A model generated the notes under the pieces. That model made no database searches. It was not told where the DNA came from and saw nothing but the letters and a program-made list of their open reading frames with translations. From Fulvimarina sp040239565 (GTDB lineage: Bacteria; Pseudomonadota; Alphaproteobacteria; Rhizobiales; Rhizobiaceae), in the NCBI RefSeq assembly GCF_040239565.1, contig NZ_JBEHWS010000002.1, positions 62,001-126,000 on the forward strand: 64,000 nt of DNA, given 5' to 3'. Of this stretch, positions 31,629 to 40,190 are shown in pieces. The stretch's first letter is position 1, and every line of letters starts with the position of its first letter. A program made the translations under genes and the position numbers.

Positions 31629-34600
31629 TCAGAACCTGAAGCCGATCGAGGTGCGGCCGCTGTGGATTTCGGTGTCGTCGCCGAAGGCGCCGTCATAGCG
31701 AGCCGTCGCCGTGATTGTCTCGGTGATATTCGCTGCAGCCCCGAAGCCGATCGCGAAGCGATCGTCGTCAGCGTCGACACCGCGCACCGTGAACGGTGTC
31801 GACGGTGCTCCGGCAAGCTTCATCCGCCGGTCCGGACGGTGGTCGCCGAAGCCGTACTCATAGGCAAGACGGGCGTCGAGACGGGCCGGCATACCGCCGA
31901 GCGCCAGCTCGTAGGTGAATGCCGCCCCCACCGAGGCAGCGGCATGTGTGTAGTCATCATCGCCGCTTTTAAGGTTGAGCGCGCCTGCGCCGTTTTCCCG
32001 GAAGCCGTCGACGCTCACCGAGGCGAGATCGTAGGCGACAAGCGGCGAGACCGTGACGCCGCCGCCGAGCGCGATTGGGACAGAGACTTCGCCCGAGGAA
32101 GTGAAGGTCACCGCGTCGTAGTCGGCCGTCGCCGTCCGGTCGATCGCGCCGAAGCGGATGCGCCGGTCGGTCTCGACATTCGAGAAGGCGACCGAGCCCG
32201 CTGAGGACAGGCGCACGAGACCGAACAGCTCGCTCGCGGCGTAATAGCCGATATGGCCCGTTTGGATGTCGGCTTCGGACAACCGGGCGGCGACGTCGAG
32301 ATCGCTCTCCGAATAGCCGCCGGCGAGACCTAGCGTCAGCGGGCTTGCGCCGAGGCCGACCATGGTCATCAGCTCGTCGAAGCGGCCCTCAATGCCGACC
32401 GCGACACCGATCTCGTCGCTTTCGAAGTTGCCTGCGCCGATCGAGCCGGAGCGGTTAGGATCGCCGTCCCAGTCCGCTCCTCCGGCGAAGGCGGCGGTCC
32501 ACACGCCGAGCGTGCGCGAGGTCGTTGGATCTAGCGGCTCGCCCTCGACCGGGAAGACGCCCGGCATCTTGCCGTCGGAGCCGTCCTCGCCATAGGCGAG
32601 CGCGAGCGGCGCGTAGCTCGTCGCGACACCGCCGAGCGAGCCGCTGGTGCCGTCGAGGCCGGCGAGCAGGCCTGCGCGGCGGCGCAGCGTGCGGGTGAAC
32701 TCAGCCCCGCTCTGGCCGAGGGCATTCTGCAGCGAGGCGTGGATTTCGCCGGACGAGAGATCGAAGGCGCGCTGAGCCGCCTCGAAGCTCGGCAGCGAGA
32801 GAATCTGGTTGAAGACGTAGAGCGAGTCCGAGTCGGGGGCCTGGGAAAGACCGTTGAGGCCGTAGGAACTCGCAAACTGGTTGTCGGTAATCGCCGCAGC
32901 GGGGAAGATCAGCGGCGTGCCGTTCGGCGTTTCGGCCGGCTCCTCAGGATCGGTGACCCAAACGACATTCGCCTGCAGAAGCACATCGTCCGCCGTATAG
33001 ATCAGCGAGAAGTTGACGAAGGCCGAATTCAGACTATCGGTCACATCGTCGAAGGTTCCAGACACGCCGTTTGCCGTGTCGATGATCAGCGACTGTCGGC
33101 CGTCGACATAGCTTGCCTCGGGATCGAGCGCGACGACTTTGACCTTGCCGCCGTTGATCGTAACAGTGTCGGAGACCAGCCTGTCCGCATTGCCGCTTCC
33201 GTCCACCTCGACCTCGAAGGTAGATCCAGGCTGGAAGGTCGTATTGCCGGCAACGTTCAGGGTACCGATCGAATTGCCCGGCGCGATAGTCGAGCCGGCA
33301 TCGACGACGACCGTGCCGACCGTGCCGGAGCCGCCGATTGCGCCACCATTAAGCATGAAGGCTGCGTTTGGCAGAGAAGCGTTGTTTGTGAGAAGGCCGT
33401 CGTTGACCATGAAAGATCCGGCGATCGTGGAGCTCGTGCCCGTCAGAGTCCAAGCACCGGCGCCATTCTTCGCGTAATTCTCAAAGTTCAAGAGCGGCGT
33501 CGTATCGAGGTTCAACACCCCGCTCGTGCCGGTCTGGCCATTGAGAATGAAGCTATCTGACCCGTCACCGCCATCAATTGCTCCGGTCACGGCTGCCGTC
33601 GGAAGCAATGTCACCCTGTCATTGCCTGTAAAGAGGTCGACCGCAGTCCCCGATGCAACGCCTGTCGCGACCGTTCCTGCAATCGTCAACGCCGTGTCGA
33701 TCGCGACCGGCGCGCCGGAAGAGGGCGCAGCTTCGGTGATGGCAACAGCCTGGGCCGACGAGACACGTCCTCCGGCGGCGATGCCGATCACGGCCGAGGC
33801 GTTGGCACCGTCATTGGGCGTCGTGGCGCCGCTAGTGTCACCCGCAACCACGCGAATGCCGGCTGCGTCAGCACCGGTCGTCTCCACAATACCGGCCACG
33901 TCGATGTCCGCTATCGCACCGAGCGGCGCGCTACCACTGCGCTGGCTCTCAGCTCGCAACCCGTCGGAACCGGAGCCGGCAGTGCGCACCGTGCCGTCCG
34001 TCACCGCAACGCGCGACAGGCCGCTTGCATCACGCAGGGAGAAGAGCCCGTGTGCCAGGTTACCTCCGGTCGAGACGGCCGCCCCCGAGGTGACCGTGAC
34101 GTCCCCCAAACCAGAATGATAGCCGTAAAGGCCGTGGGCGCTGCTGCCCGTCGTTGTGATGCTGCCGCCGGTCGCACTGACCGACACCGTGCCCGTGCTC
34201 GCTGGGTTGTTGGCTTGGCCGTAGAGGCCGATGGCGTTCGATCCGCGCGTGCTGATGTCGGCGACCGACGTGACCGTAACGTCGCCCAAGCCAGTATGAA
34301 AGCCGTAAAGGCCGTAGGCGTCATTGTTCGTCGTCGTGATGGTGCCGCCGGTCGCACTGACCGACACCGTTCCCGTACTCGCTGAGGAGGCTCGGCCATA
34401 AAGGCCGGTGGCTCTCAATCCGCCAGTGCTGATGTCGGCTGCCGACGTGACCGTGACATCCCCCAAGCCAGAATGAAGGCCGTAAAGGCCGTAGGCGTTG
34501 GCGTTCGTCGTCGTGATGGCGCCGCCGGTCGCACTAAGCGACAGCGTGCCCGTGCTCGCCGAGTTTTTGGCGTGGCCATAAAGACCGGTGGCGTTCAATC

Positions 34601-35765
34601 CGACCGTGCTGATGTCAGCGGCGGACGTGATCGTGACGTCCCCCAAGCCAGAATGAGAGCCGTAAAGGCCGTAGGCGGAAGAGCGCGTCGTCGTGATGGC
34701 GCCGCCGGTCGCACTGAGCGACACCGTGCCCGTGCTCGCCGAGTTGTTGGCGTTGCCGAAAAGACCGTAGGCGGCAGATCCGCCCGTCTTGATCTCGGCG
34801 GCCGAGGTGACCATGACGTCCCCCAGGCCACGATGAATGCCGTAAAGGCCGTGGGCGTTGCTTTTCGTCGTCTCGATGGTGCCGCCGGTCGCACTGACCG
34901 TCAAAGTGCCCGCGCTCTGTAAGTTGGCGGCTTGGCCGTAAAGACCGTAGGCGTCAGATCCGTCCGTCTTGATCTCGGCGGCCGAGGTGACCGTAACGTC
35001 TCCCGAGCCTTGATGATATCCGGCAAGGCCGTAGGCATCGTTTTTCGTCGTCGTGATGGTGCCGCCGGTCGCACTGACCGAAACCGTGCCCGTGCTCGCT
35101 GAGTTGGTGGCTTGGCCGAGAAGACCGACGGCTCCCAATTCGCGCGTGCTGATGTCGGCGGCCGACCTGACAGTGACGTCCCCCAAGCCAGAATGAAGGC
35201 CGTAAAGGCCGTGGGCGTTGCCGTTCGTCGTCGTGATGGTGCCGCCGGTCGCACTGACGGACACCGTGCCCGTGCTCTCCGGATTGGAGACTTGTCCGTA
35301 AAGACCGTGGGCGATAGGTCCGTCCGTAGTGATGTCGGCGGCGGACGTGATTGTGACGTCCCCCAAGCCATAATGACGGCCGTAAAGGCCGTAGGCGGAA
35401 GAGCCCGTCGTCGTAATGGTGACCGGACCCGTTGCAGTGATGGCAAGACCGCGCGTCTCGTCGGTCCTTGTCGTTTGATTTGAAACACCCGTTTTCGCGC
35501 CGCTATTGATGACCACGGGTGTGTCCGCGTCGCCGTCGAGCACGACCGTAGCCGCGTCCGTAGTAGTATAGGTGATGCCGTTGGCGTACGGATTGCCTGT
35601 GCTCGTGCAGGTCACCGTGCGGCCGGTCCCAACCGCGCCGCATTCATCTGCGGCGGCGGCAGAATCCGCGAGCGCAAGCGTCAGAGCTGAGGTCAGGGCC
35701 AATCCCGACACACTGAGGAGAAGTTCACGCGGTAAGCCAATCAGATGGCTTGCATTCTTAGTCAT
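31629..35765 (-). CDS. large autotransporter with eight 60-residue repeats
   Basis: A 1378-residue type Va autotransporter. I chose the start MTKNASHLIGLPREL; the signal peptide ends near LALADSAAAADE. The passenger contains eight tandem units of about 60 residues carrying GLGDVTVTSAADIST and TGTVSVSATGGTITTT, then Gly/Asn-rich strands with GSGTVGTVVVDAGSTIAPG. The barrel occupies about the last 280 residues (TLGVWTAAFAGGADWDGD) and ends TSIGFRF with the terminal Phe. Such repeats usually form a beta-solenoid adhesin stalk. The gene lies close to the other autotransporter but the passengers are not alike. Confidence 0.92.
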   Translation of the reverse strand: MTKNASHLIGLPRELLLSVSGLALTSALTLALADSAAAADECGAVGTGRTVTCTSTGNPYANGITYTTTDAATVVLDGDADTPVVINSGAKTGVSNQTTRTDETRGLAITATGPVTITTTGSSAYGLYGRHYGLGDVTITSAADITTDGPIAHGLYGQVSNPESTGTVSVSATGGTITTTNGNAHGLYGLHSGLGDVTVRSAADISTRELGAVGLLGQATNSASTGTVSVSATGGTITTTKNDAYGLAGYHQGSGDVTVTSAAEIKTDGSDAYGLYGQAANLQSAGTLTVSATGGTIETTKSNAHGLYGIHRGLGDVMVTSAAEIKTGGSAAYGLFGNANNSASTGTVSLSATGGAITTTRSSAYGLYGSHSGLGDVTITSAADISTVGLNATGLYGHAKNSASTGTLSLSATGGAITTTNANAYGLYGLHSGLGDVTVTSAADISTGGLRATGLYGRASSASTGTVSVSATGGTITTTNNDAYGLYGFHTGLGDVTVTSVADISTRGSNAIGLYGQANNPASTGTVSVSATGGSITTTGSSAHGLYGYHSGLGDVTVTSGAAVSTGGNLAHGLFSLRDASGLSRVAVTDGTVRTAGSGSDGLRAESQRSGSAPLGAIADIDVAGIVETTGADAAGIRVVAGDTSGATTPNDGANASAVIGIAAGGRVSSAQAVAITEAAPSSGAPVAIDTALTIAGTVATGVASGTAVDLFTGNDRVTLLPTAAVTGAIDGGDGSDSFILNGQTGTSGVLNLDTTPLLNFENYAKNGAGAWTLTGTSSTIAGSFMVNDGLLTNNASLPNAAFMLNGGAIGGSGTVGTVVVDAGSTIAPGNSIGTLNVAGNTTFQPGSTFEVEVDGSGNADRLVSDTVTINGGKVKVVALDPEASYVDGRQSLIIDTANGVSGTFDDVTDSLNSAFVNFSLIYTADDVLLQANVVWVTDPEEPAETPNGTPLIFPAAAITDNQFASSYGLNGLSQAPDSDSLYVFNQILSLPSFEAAQRAFDLSSGEIHASLQNALGQSGAEFTRTLRRRAGLLAGLDGTSGSLGGVATSYAPLALAYGEDGSDGKMPGVFPVEGEPLDPTTSRTLGVWTAAFAGGADWDGDPNRSGSIGAGNFESDEIGVAVGIEGRFDELMTMVGLGASPLTLGLAGGYSESDLDVAARLSEADIQTGHIGYYAASELFGLVRLSSAGSVAFSNVETDRRIRFGAIDRTATADYDAVTFTSSGEVSVPIALGGGVTVSPLVAYDLASVSVDGFRENGAGALNLKSGDDDYTHAAASVGAAFTYELALGGMPARLDARLAYEYGFGDHRPDRRMKLAGAPSTPFTVRGVDADDDRFAIGFGAAANITETITATARYDGAFGDDTEIHSGRTSIGFRF
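34090..35420. repeat. tandem 180-bp repeats inside the autotransporter
   Basis: Eight units with a period of 180 bp (one of 177). The motif CCGTAAAGGCCGT or a close variant recurs at 34123, 34303, 34480, 34660, 34840, 35020, 35200 and 35380. Nucleotide identity between units is high, including silent positions, so the array is recent or kept similar by recombination. It can be expected to vary in copy number between strains. Confidence 0.9.
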
Positions 35766-36186
35766 CGCCCTACCCACTCGCGGATGAACTGCGTCCAGCA
35801 AGCCTTCATGCTCTCTGCGCAAAGCTCTTCACTCGAATTTCGTTCACGGAACGAATTACTCTCCACGCGTGTGTTGTCGCAACGAAAATGTCCACGATGG
35901 AAATTTGATTTTTTAAAGCGTTGCTTGGAAGGCACTGGTCAGAAATTCAATTAGTAGAATATAATATTCCCTTATTGTAATGTATGCTGCCGTCTTTTCT
36001 GAAAAACCAATAATATGAAACAGATGGGTTTTGAGACGGTTTTTCAACTCGTCATAGATCCATGGCTTACCCAACGCAAAGTTTGTCGCGCAATAGAGGC
36101 CGGTTTTCGGCCCTTTCTCATACTTCGAAGCCGCGACCGTCTTGGGCCGTGCTTCTAAGCTGCCAACGCCACCGAGGCTGATGTGA
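35766..36186. other. intergenic, promoter region of the large autotransporter
   Basis: About 420 bases without a supported gene. The stretch 35900-36010 is AT-rich and should hold the leftward promoter of the autotransporter. Nothing else is recognisable. Confidence 0.4.
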
Positions 36187-36215
36187 AAAGCCCCGGACGA
36201 ACCGTCCGGGGCTTT
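36187..36215 (-). terminator. intrinsic terminator after the TRAP binding-protein gene
   Basis: Perfect 10-bp stem AGCCCCGGAC (36189-36198) and GTCCGGGGCT (about 36204-36213). Minus-strand transcription runs into CTTTTC after it. Confidence 0.8.
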
Positions 36216-36246
36216 CTGGTTGGAGATGCCTTGATCTTCGCAGGGG

Positions 36247-37344
36247 TCAGATGGCGCCGTTGCGCTGCTGGATCATCATGAAGGTGTCGTAGGTGTATTC
36301 CGAGAGCTGCGCGTAGAGATAGGCGTCGCGCTTGAACTCGGTCTGGCTGTCGTGGATTTTCTTGAACGACTCGTTCGAGCTCGAAATCTCGGTGTAGATT
36401 TCCTTCGCGGCATCGTAGGCGGCCTGCATGACGTCCTGACTGAAGGAGCGAAGCTTCGCACCTTCGTTGACGAGCCGGCGGATGGCGGCGGGGTTCTTGT
36501 AGTCGTAGCTTGCCAGCATGTCGCAATTGGCGGCTTGGCAGGCGGAGGTGAGAACGCTCTTGTAGTTGTCCGGCAGTTCGTTCCACTTGTCGAGATTGAT
36601 GAAGGTGTGGACCGTCGGCCCGCCTTCCCACCAGCCCGGATAATAGTAGAAGGGCGCGACCTTCACGAAGCCGAGCTTCTCGTCGTCATAGGGACCGACG
36701 AATTCGGCGCCGTCGATGACACCCTTTTCGAGAGCCGGATAGATGTCGCCGCCCGCAAGCTGCTGGGGCACCGCGCCGAGCTTTTCCATGATGCGGCCTG
36801 CAAGACCGGCGATGCGCAGCTTGAGACCCTGGATATCCTCCAGCGAATTGATCTCCTTGCGATACCAGCCGCCCATCTGCGCACCGGTATTGCCCGAGGG
36901 CAGACCGTAAAGACCCTTCGTGGCGAAGAACTCGTTCATCAGGTCGTTGCCGCCGCCATAATAGTACCAGGCGTTCATCTGGCGGGCATTGAGGCCGAAG
37001 GGCACCGTGGTGCCGAGCGCATAGGTCTCGTCCTGACCGACATAATAGTAAGAGGTGGTGTGCGCCATCTCGACCGTACCGTCGCGCACGGCATCGGCCG
37101 CCTGGAGGCCGGGCACGATCTCGCCGGCCGCGAAGACCTGAAGCTCGAACTGACCGTCGGTCGCCTCGGTCACGTATTTCGCGACGGTTTCCGCGCCGCC
37201 GTAGATGGTGTCGAGCGACTTGGGAAAGGACGAGGTGATACGCCATTGCAGCTTGGGATTTTCCTGCGCGATGGCGGGGGTCGCGAGCGCCGTCGCGCCG
37301 AGAGCGCCCGTTGCTGCGCCCGAAATGAACTTACGTCGATCCAT
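36247..37344 (-). CDS. TRAP transporter substrate-binding protein (DctP family)
   Basis: A 365-residue periplasmic binding protein. The N-terminus MDRRKFISGAATGALGA is a twin-arginine (Tat) signal (RRKF plus hydrophobic stretch). Family motifs are WRITSSFPKSLDTIYGGAE, GLKLRIAGLAGRIMEKLG and GGDIYPALEKGVIDGAEFVG. Proteins of this type bind mono- or dicarboxylic acids, often 2-oxo acids, and hand them to the DctQM permease. No dctQ or dctM gene is adjacent, so it is an orphan that must share a permease encoded elsewhere. It is divergent from the puuD-like gene. I chose the ATG that begins the Tat signal. Confidence 0.93.
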   Translation of the reverse strand: MDRRKFISGAATGALGATALATPAIAQENPKLQWRITSSFPKSLDTIYGGAETVAKYVTEATDGQFELQVFAAGEIVPGLQAADAVRDGTVEMAHTTSYYYVGQDETYALGTTVPFGLNARQMNAWYYYGGGNDLMNEFFATKGLYGLPSGNTGAQMGGWYRKEINSLEDIQGLKLRIAGLAGRIMEKLGAVPQQLAGGDIYPALEKGVIDGAEFVGPYDDEKLGFVKVAPFYYYPGWWEGGPTVHTFINLDKWNELPDNYKSVLTSACQAANCDMLASYDYKNPAAIRRLVNEGAKLRSFSQDVMQAAYDAAKEIYTEISSSNESFKKIHDSQTEFKRDAYLYAQLSEYTYDTFMMIQQRNGAI

Positions 37345-37552
37345 GGTGATCCTCCCTGATGGTTTTGGGCAATTTATGGCCCTTCGCCCTATGATACGAG
37401 AGGGTTGGATACAAGATAACATCACGCGTCCGGCAAACCGATCCGCTGCGAACCGACAATTTGCCTCAACAGCCCCTCGCCTTGCGATCGCGCCCGCGAA
37501 GCGATTAAGGCTTGGTTTCCCGGAACCCACCCTTTCCCGAGCGACTGATCCG

Positions 37553-38308
37553 ATGTCCCCTGCCCCGCTGATCGCCCTTCCCGCCGATGTCCGTGAGTTC
37601 GACAACTACCGCTGGCACGCGACACCGGACACGTATCTCAAGGCGGTGACGCGGGTGGCGAAAGCGATCCCGGTTCTCGTGCCGGCGATGGCCGAGGAAA
37701 TCGACATCGAGACGCTGCTGACGCGCGTCGACGGCATCATGCTGACCGGCGCGGTCTCGAACGTGCATCCCGACCGCTACGGGGTTCCGCCAAGCGTCGC
37801 GCACGAACCCTACGACCCGGACCGGGATCGGCTCACCGAAAAGCTGATCAAGAAAACGATCGAAGCCGGTGTTCCGCTTCTCGCGATCTGCCGGGGCCAT
37901 CAGGAACTCAACGTCGCCTTCGGCGGGACCCTCGTGCCCGAGGTCCAGGAGATCGAAGGCCGGATGGATCACCGGGCGATCAAGCATCACGAACAGCGCG
38001 AGCGCTTCGCGATCCGGCATGACGTGTCGATCGAGGCGGGCGGAAAACTGGAGGGTATCGTCGGCAGCGGCCCGATCCGGGTCAACTCGCTGCACCGCCA
38101 GGGGATCGACCGGCTGGGCGAAGGCCTTTCGGTGGAGGCAACGGCGCCGGATGGCACGATCGAAGCCGTGTCGGTGAAGGATGCGCGCGCTTTCGCCCTC
38201 GGCGTTCAGTGGCACCCGGAATACTGGGCCGAAACCGATGCGGCCTCGCGGGCGATCTTCGAGGCCTTTGCCGCGGCATGCCGCGACCGTGCGGGACGAT
38301 CAGCCTAG
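37553..38308 (+). CDS. puuD: gamma-glutamyl-gamma-aminobutyrate hydrolase-like (class I glutamine amidotransferase)
   Basis: A 251-residue class I amidotransferase-like hydrolase of the peptidase C26 type. The nucleophile is in PLLAICRGHQELNVAFGG, and the His/Glu partner in LGVQWHPEYWAETD. GIMLTGAVSNVHPDRYG near residue 65 is the family loop. In putrescine breakdown PuuD cleaves gamma-glutamyl-GABA; other members act on glutamyl-amine conjugates, so the exact substrate is not certain. An agmatinase (making putrescine) is present in the window but not linked. The gene's 3' end overlaps cobD on the other strand by nine bases. Confidence 0.85.
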   Translation: MSPAPLIALPADVREFDNYRWHATPDTYLKAVTRVAKAIPVLVPAMAEEIDIETLLTRVDGIMLTGAVSNVHPDRYGVPPSVAHEPYDPDRDRLTEKLIKKTIEAGVPLLAICRGHQELNVAFGGTLVPEVQEIEGRMDHRAIKHHEQRERFAIRHDVSIEAGGKLEGIVGSGPIRVNSLHRQGIDRLGEGLSVEATAPDGTIEAVSVKDARAFALGVQWHPEYWAETDAASRAIFEAFAAACRDRAGRSA

Positions 38309-39277
38309 GATCAAAAAGAACAGCGCCAGAGCGCCGCTCACCCATAGAAGACGGTTGAAGAGCTTTCGCGTGAGCCGGAGAGCCGCGTCGATATCGGCCG
38401 GGGCCAAAGTGGTTCGCCCGGCGGGATTCAGATAGGGCGCATCGACGATCAGATCGCCGTAGCGGCGGGGGCCGCCAAGCGCGATCCCCAGAGGCACCGC
38501 TGTCGCGGTTTCCGGCCAGCCGGCATTGGGCGAGCGATGGAGCGGCGCGTCCCGTTTGACGATCTCGGTCGCCTCATGCCGGGCTTCGGTATCCCGAATG
38601 CCAGCGCGCAGGAGAAGCCAAGCCGTGATGCGAGCCGGAGCCAAGTTGAGAAGATCGTCGAAGCGAGCCGAGGCCCAGCCGAAATCGCGATATTTGTCGT
38701 TGAGATGCCCGATCATGGAGTCGGCCGTGTTGACGGCCTTGTAGGCGATAACACCCGGCAGGCCCAGGACGAGATACCAGAAGAAGGGCGCAACGATGCC
38801 GTCGGAAGCGTTCTCGGCAAGACTCTCGATCGCGGCGCGCGAGACCCCCGCCTCGTTGAGGACGTTCACGTCGCGGCCGACGATCTTTGCGACTTCGGCC
38901 CGCCCGCCGGCAATGCCATTCTCGCTGAGGGCGACCGCCACCGCCTTCACGTGATCAACGAGGCTCTTTTGCGCGAGAAAGGCGGAGAGAACGGCGATCT
39001 CGGCGAGAAAGCCGATGGGACCGAAAAGCCCGAAAAACGCCGAAAGACCGAGGCCCAGAACAAGGCTGGCCGTGACCAGACCAGCGAGAAACAGAAGACC
39101 ATCCCGCCGGCGCTTCTTCGAAGACACAGTCGGGTCGTTCATTCGCCGATCGAAAAAATCGATGACGCGGCCGATGAGGACAACCGGATGCGGGCAGTGC
39201 CGCCACACCGCTTCGGGCTCTCCGATGAGCCGATCGAGCAGGGTCGCGAAAAACAGAATAGCGAAATGAGCGGCCAT
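38300..39277 (-). CDS. cobD: adenosylcobinamide-phosphate synthase CobD/CbiB
   Basis: A 325-residue membrane protein joining (R)-1-aminopropan-2-ol (phosphate) to adenosylcobyric acid in vitamin B12 synthesis. Features: the N-terminal DRLIGEPEAVWRHCPHPVV, VSRAAIESLAENASDGIVAP, YKAVNTADSMIGHLNDKYRD, SPNAGWPETATA, and several membrane helices. It is normal in length. No other cobalamin genes lie in the window; in this order of bacteria cob genes are often scattered or in a separate cluster. Confidence 0.95.
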   Translation of the reverse strand: MAAHFAILFFATLLDRLIGEPEAVWRHCPHPVVLIGRVIDFFDRRMNDPTVSSKKRRRDGLLFLAGLVTASLVLGLGLSAFFGLFGPIGFLAEIAVLSAFLAQKSLVDHVKAVAVALSENGIAGGRAEVAKIVGRDVNVLNEAGVSRAAIESLAENASDGIVAPFFWYLVLGLPGVIAYKAVNTADSMIGHLNDKYRDFGWASARFDDLLNLAPARITAWLLLRAGIRDTEARHEATEIVKRDAPLHRSPNAGWPETATAVPLGIALGGPRRYGDLIVDAPYLNPAGRTTLAPADIDAALRLTRKLFNRLLWVSGALALFFLILG

Positions 39278-39344
39278 GGTCCGGTGTCGAAGGCGCTGCG
39301 ATACGGCCGGAGAGCGCGGATACTTCTACGCGCAAAAATCCCGG

Positions 39345-39368
39345 CGTTGCAAAGCAGACGCCGGGACC
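39345..39368 (-). terminator. intrinsic terminator for the 87-aa gene
   Basis: Stem CCCGGCGT with ACGCCGGG, loop of about 11 bases. The minus strand continues ATTTTTGCG after the stem. Confidence 0.7.
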
Positions 39369-39387
39369 TTTCGAAAAGCCGTTCGGC

Positions 39388-39651
39388 TCAGGTTTCGGTG
39401 CGGACGATCACCGGAATCAGGAGATCGCCCCAGTTGTTGTTGCCGCCATGATGCCGGGCCGAGCGTACGAGTTCGACCGAGACACCCGCTTCCACCGCCT
39501 TCATGACGGACTGATTCAGGCGATGAAGGTCGTTCGCCAGCATGCGGATCGCCGCCTGCTGATCGTCGCCCATCGTGCTCGACTGCTCCTCGGCACGCTC
39601 GCGAACGCGGGTGCGGGGACGGTCCTCACCGGTCGTATTGTTGTCGCTCAT
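39388..39651 (-). CDS. conserved small protein, unknown
   Basis: An 87-residue protein with an acidic/basic disordered N-terminus (MSDNNTTGEDRPRTRVRE) followed by a predicted helical segment QAAIRMLANDLHRLNQSVMK, then ARHHGGNNNWGDLLIPV. It has no signal peptide or membrane helix. A terminator follows, which supports it as a real transcription unit. I do not recognise the family. Confidence 0.6.
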   Translation of the reverse strand: MSDNNTTGEDRPRTRVRERAEEQSSTMGDDQQAAIRMLANDLHRLNQSVMKAVEAGVSVELVRSARHHGGNNNWGDLLIPVIVRTET

Positions 39652-40014
39652 TGATGCACTCCCAAAAATCGGTTGTCCGTGTTTTGACCGTTTCCTGTCC
39701 GCTTCGCAAGGGTGCGCCCGAGGCGACCCGCAAACCCGGCCGGAAATGGCGGAGTTGCCAGAGGATCGTTTTACAAAATCCTATCCAGCAGCTTGTCATA
39801 GTTGTAAAAACCGGCAGCGCCGCAATGGACGACTTCAATCACGGGCCCGTGAGATTTCGTTGCCCGATCGCAACACTATGCAAAGGACCTCATCTGACTG
39901 AGATCGCTCACCAAAATTCAGCCTGGAAGGACCTTCATTTGCAAATTAGCAACGGATTTCAGTCAGTGTTGGCGTGGTCAAGAAACACGTTCAAACAAGG
40001 AAAGGGCCGCGGTC
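39652..40014. other. intergenic, no gene seen
   Basis: About 360 bases. The plus-strand open frame crossing it is poor in protein features and overlaps the better small ORF that follows. Confidence 0.4.
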
Positions 40015-40149
40015 ATGGTCGCATCTTGCAAGCGCCTGGTCTCGCACATCGTCGCCTTCTTTCACCCGTCCTACCGGCCGGAGCGCTATTACATGCGCGG
40101 TCCCGGCCCGGCCTGCGCGCGCCGTTCGGGGCAGCTGACGCTTTCCTGA
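40015..40149 (+). CDS. possible 44-residue small protein
   Basis: A frame with a good ribosome-binding site (AAGGAAAGG, 9 bases before ATG). It encodes MVASCKRLVSHIVAFFHP and SYRPERYYMRGPGPACARR. It ends 42 bases before the XRE regulator gene and could be its leader gene. Unknown family; conservation in relatives would settle it. Confidence 0.4.
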   Translation: MVASCKRLVSHIVAFFHPSYRPERYYMRGPGPACARRSGQLTLS

Positions 40150-40190
40150 CCGAAAGACGCCAAGTGCGCCGCGGCTCGAGGGGCTGAGCC

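Noticed and set aside
36352..37359. 335-codon plus-strand frame opposite the TRAP binding protein
   Set aside because: Shadow of the DctP gene; no domain and no sensible start.
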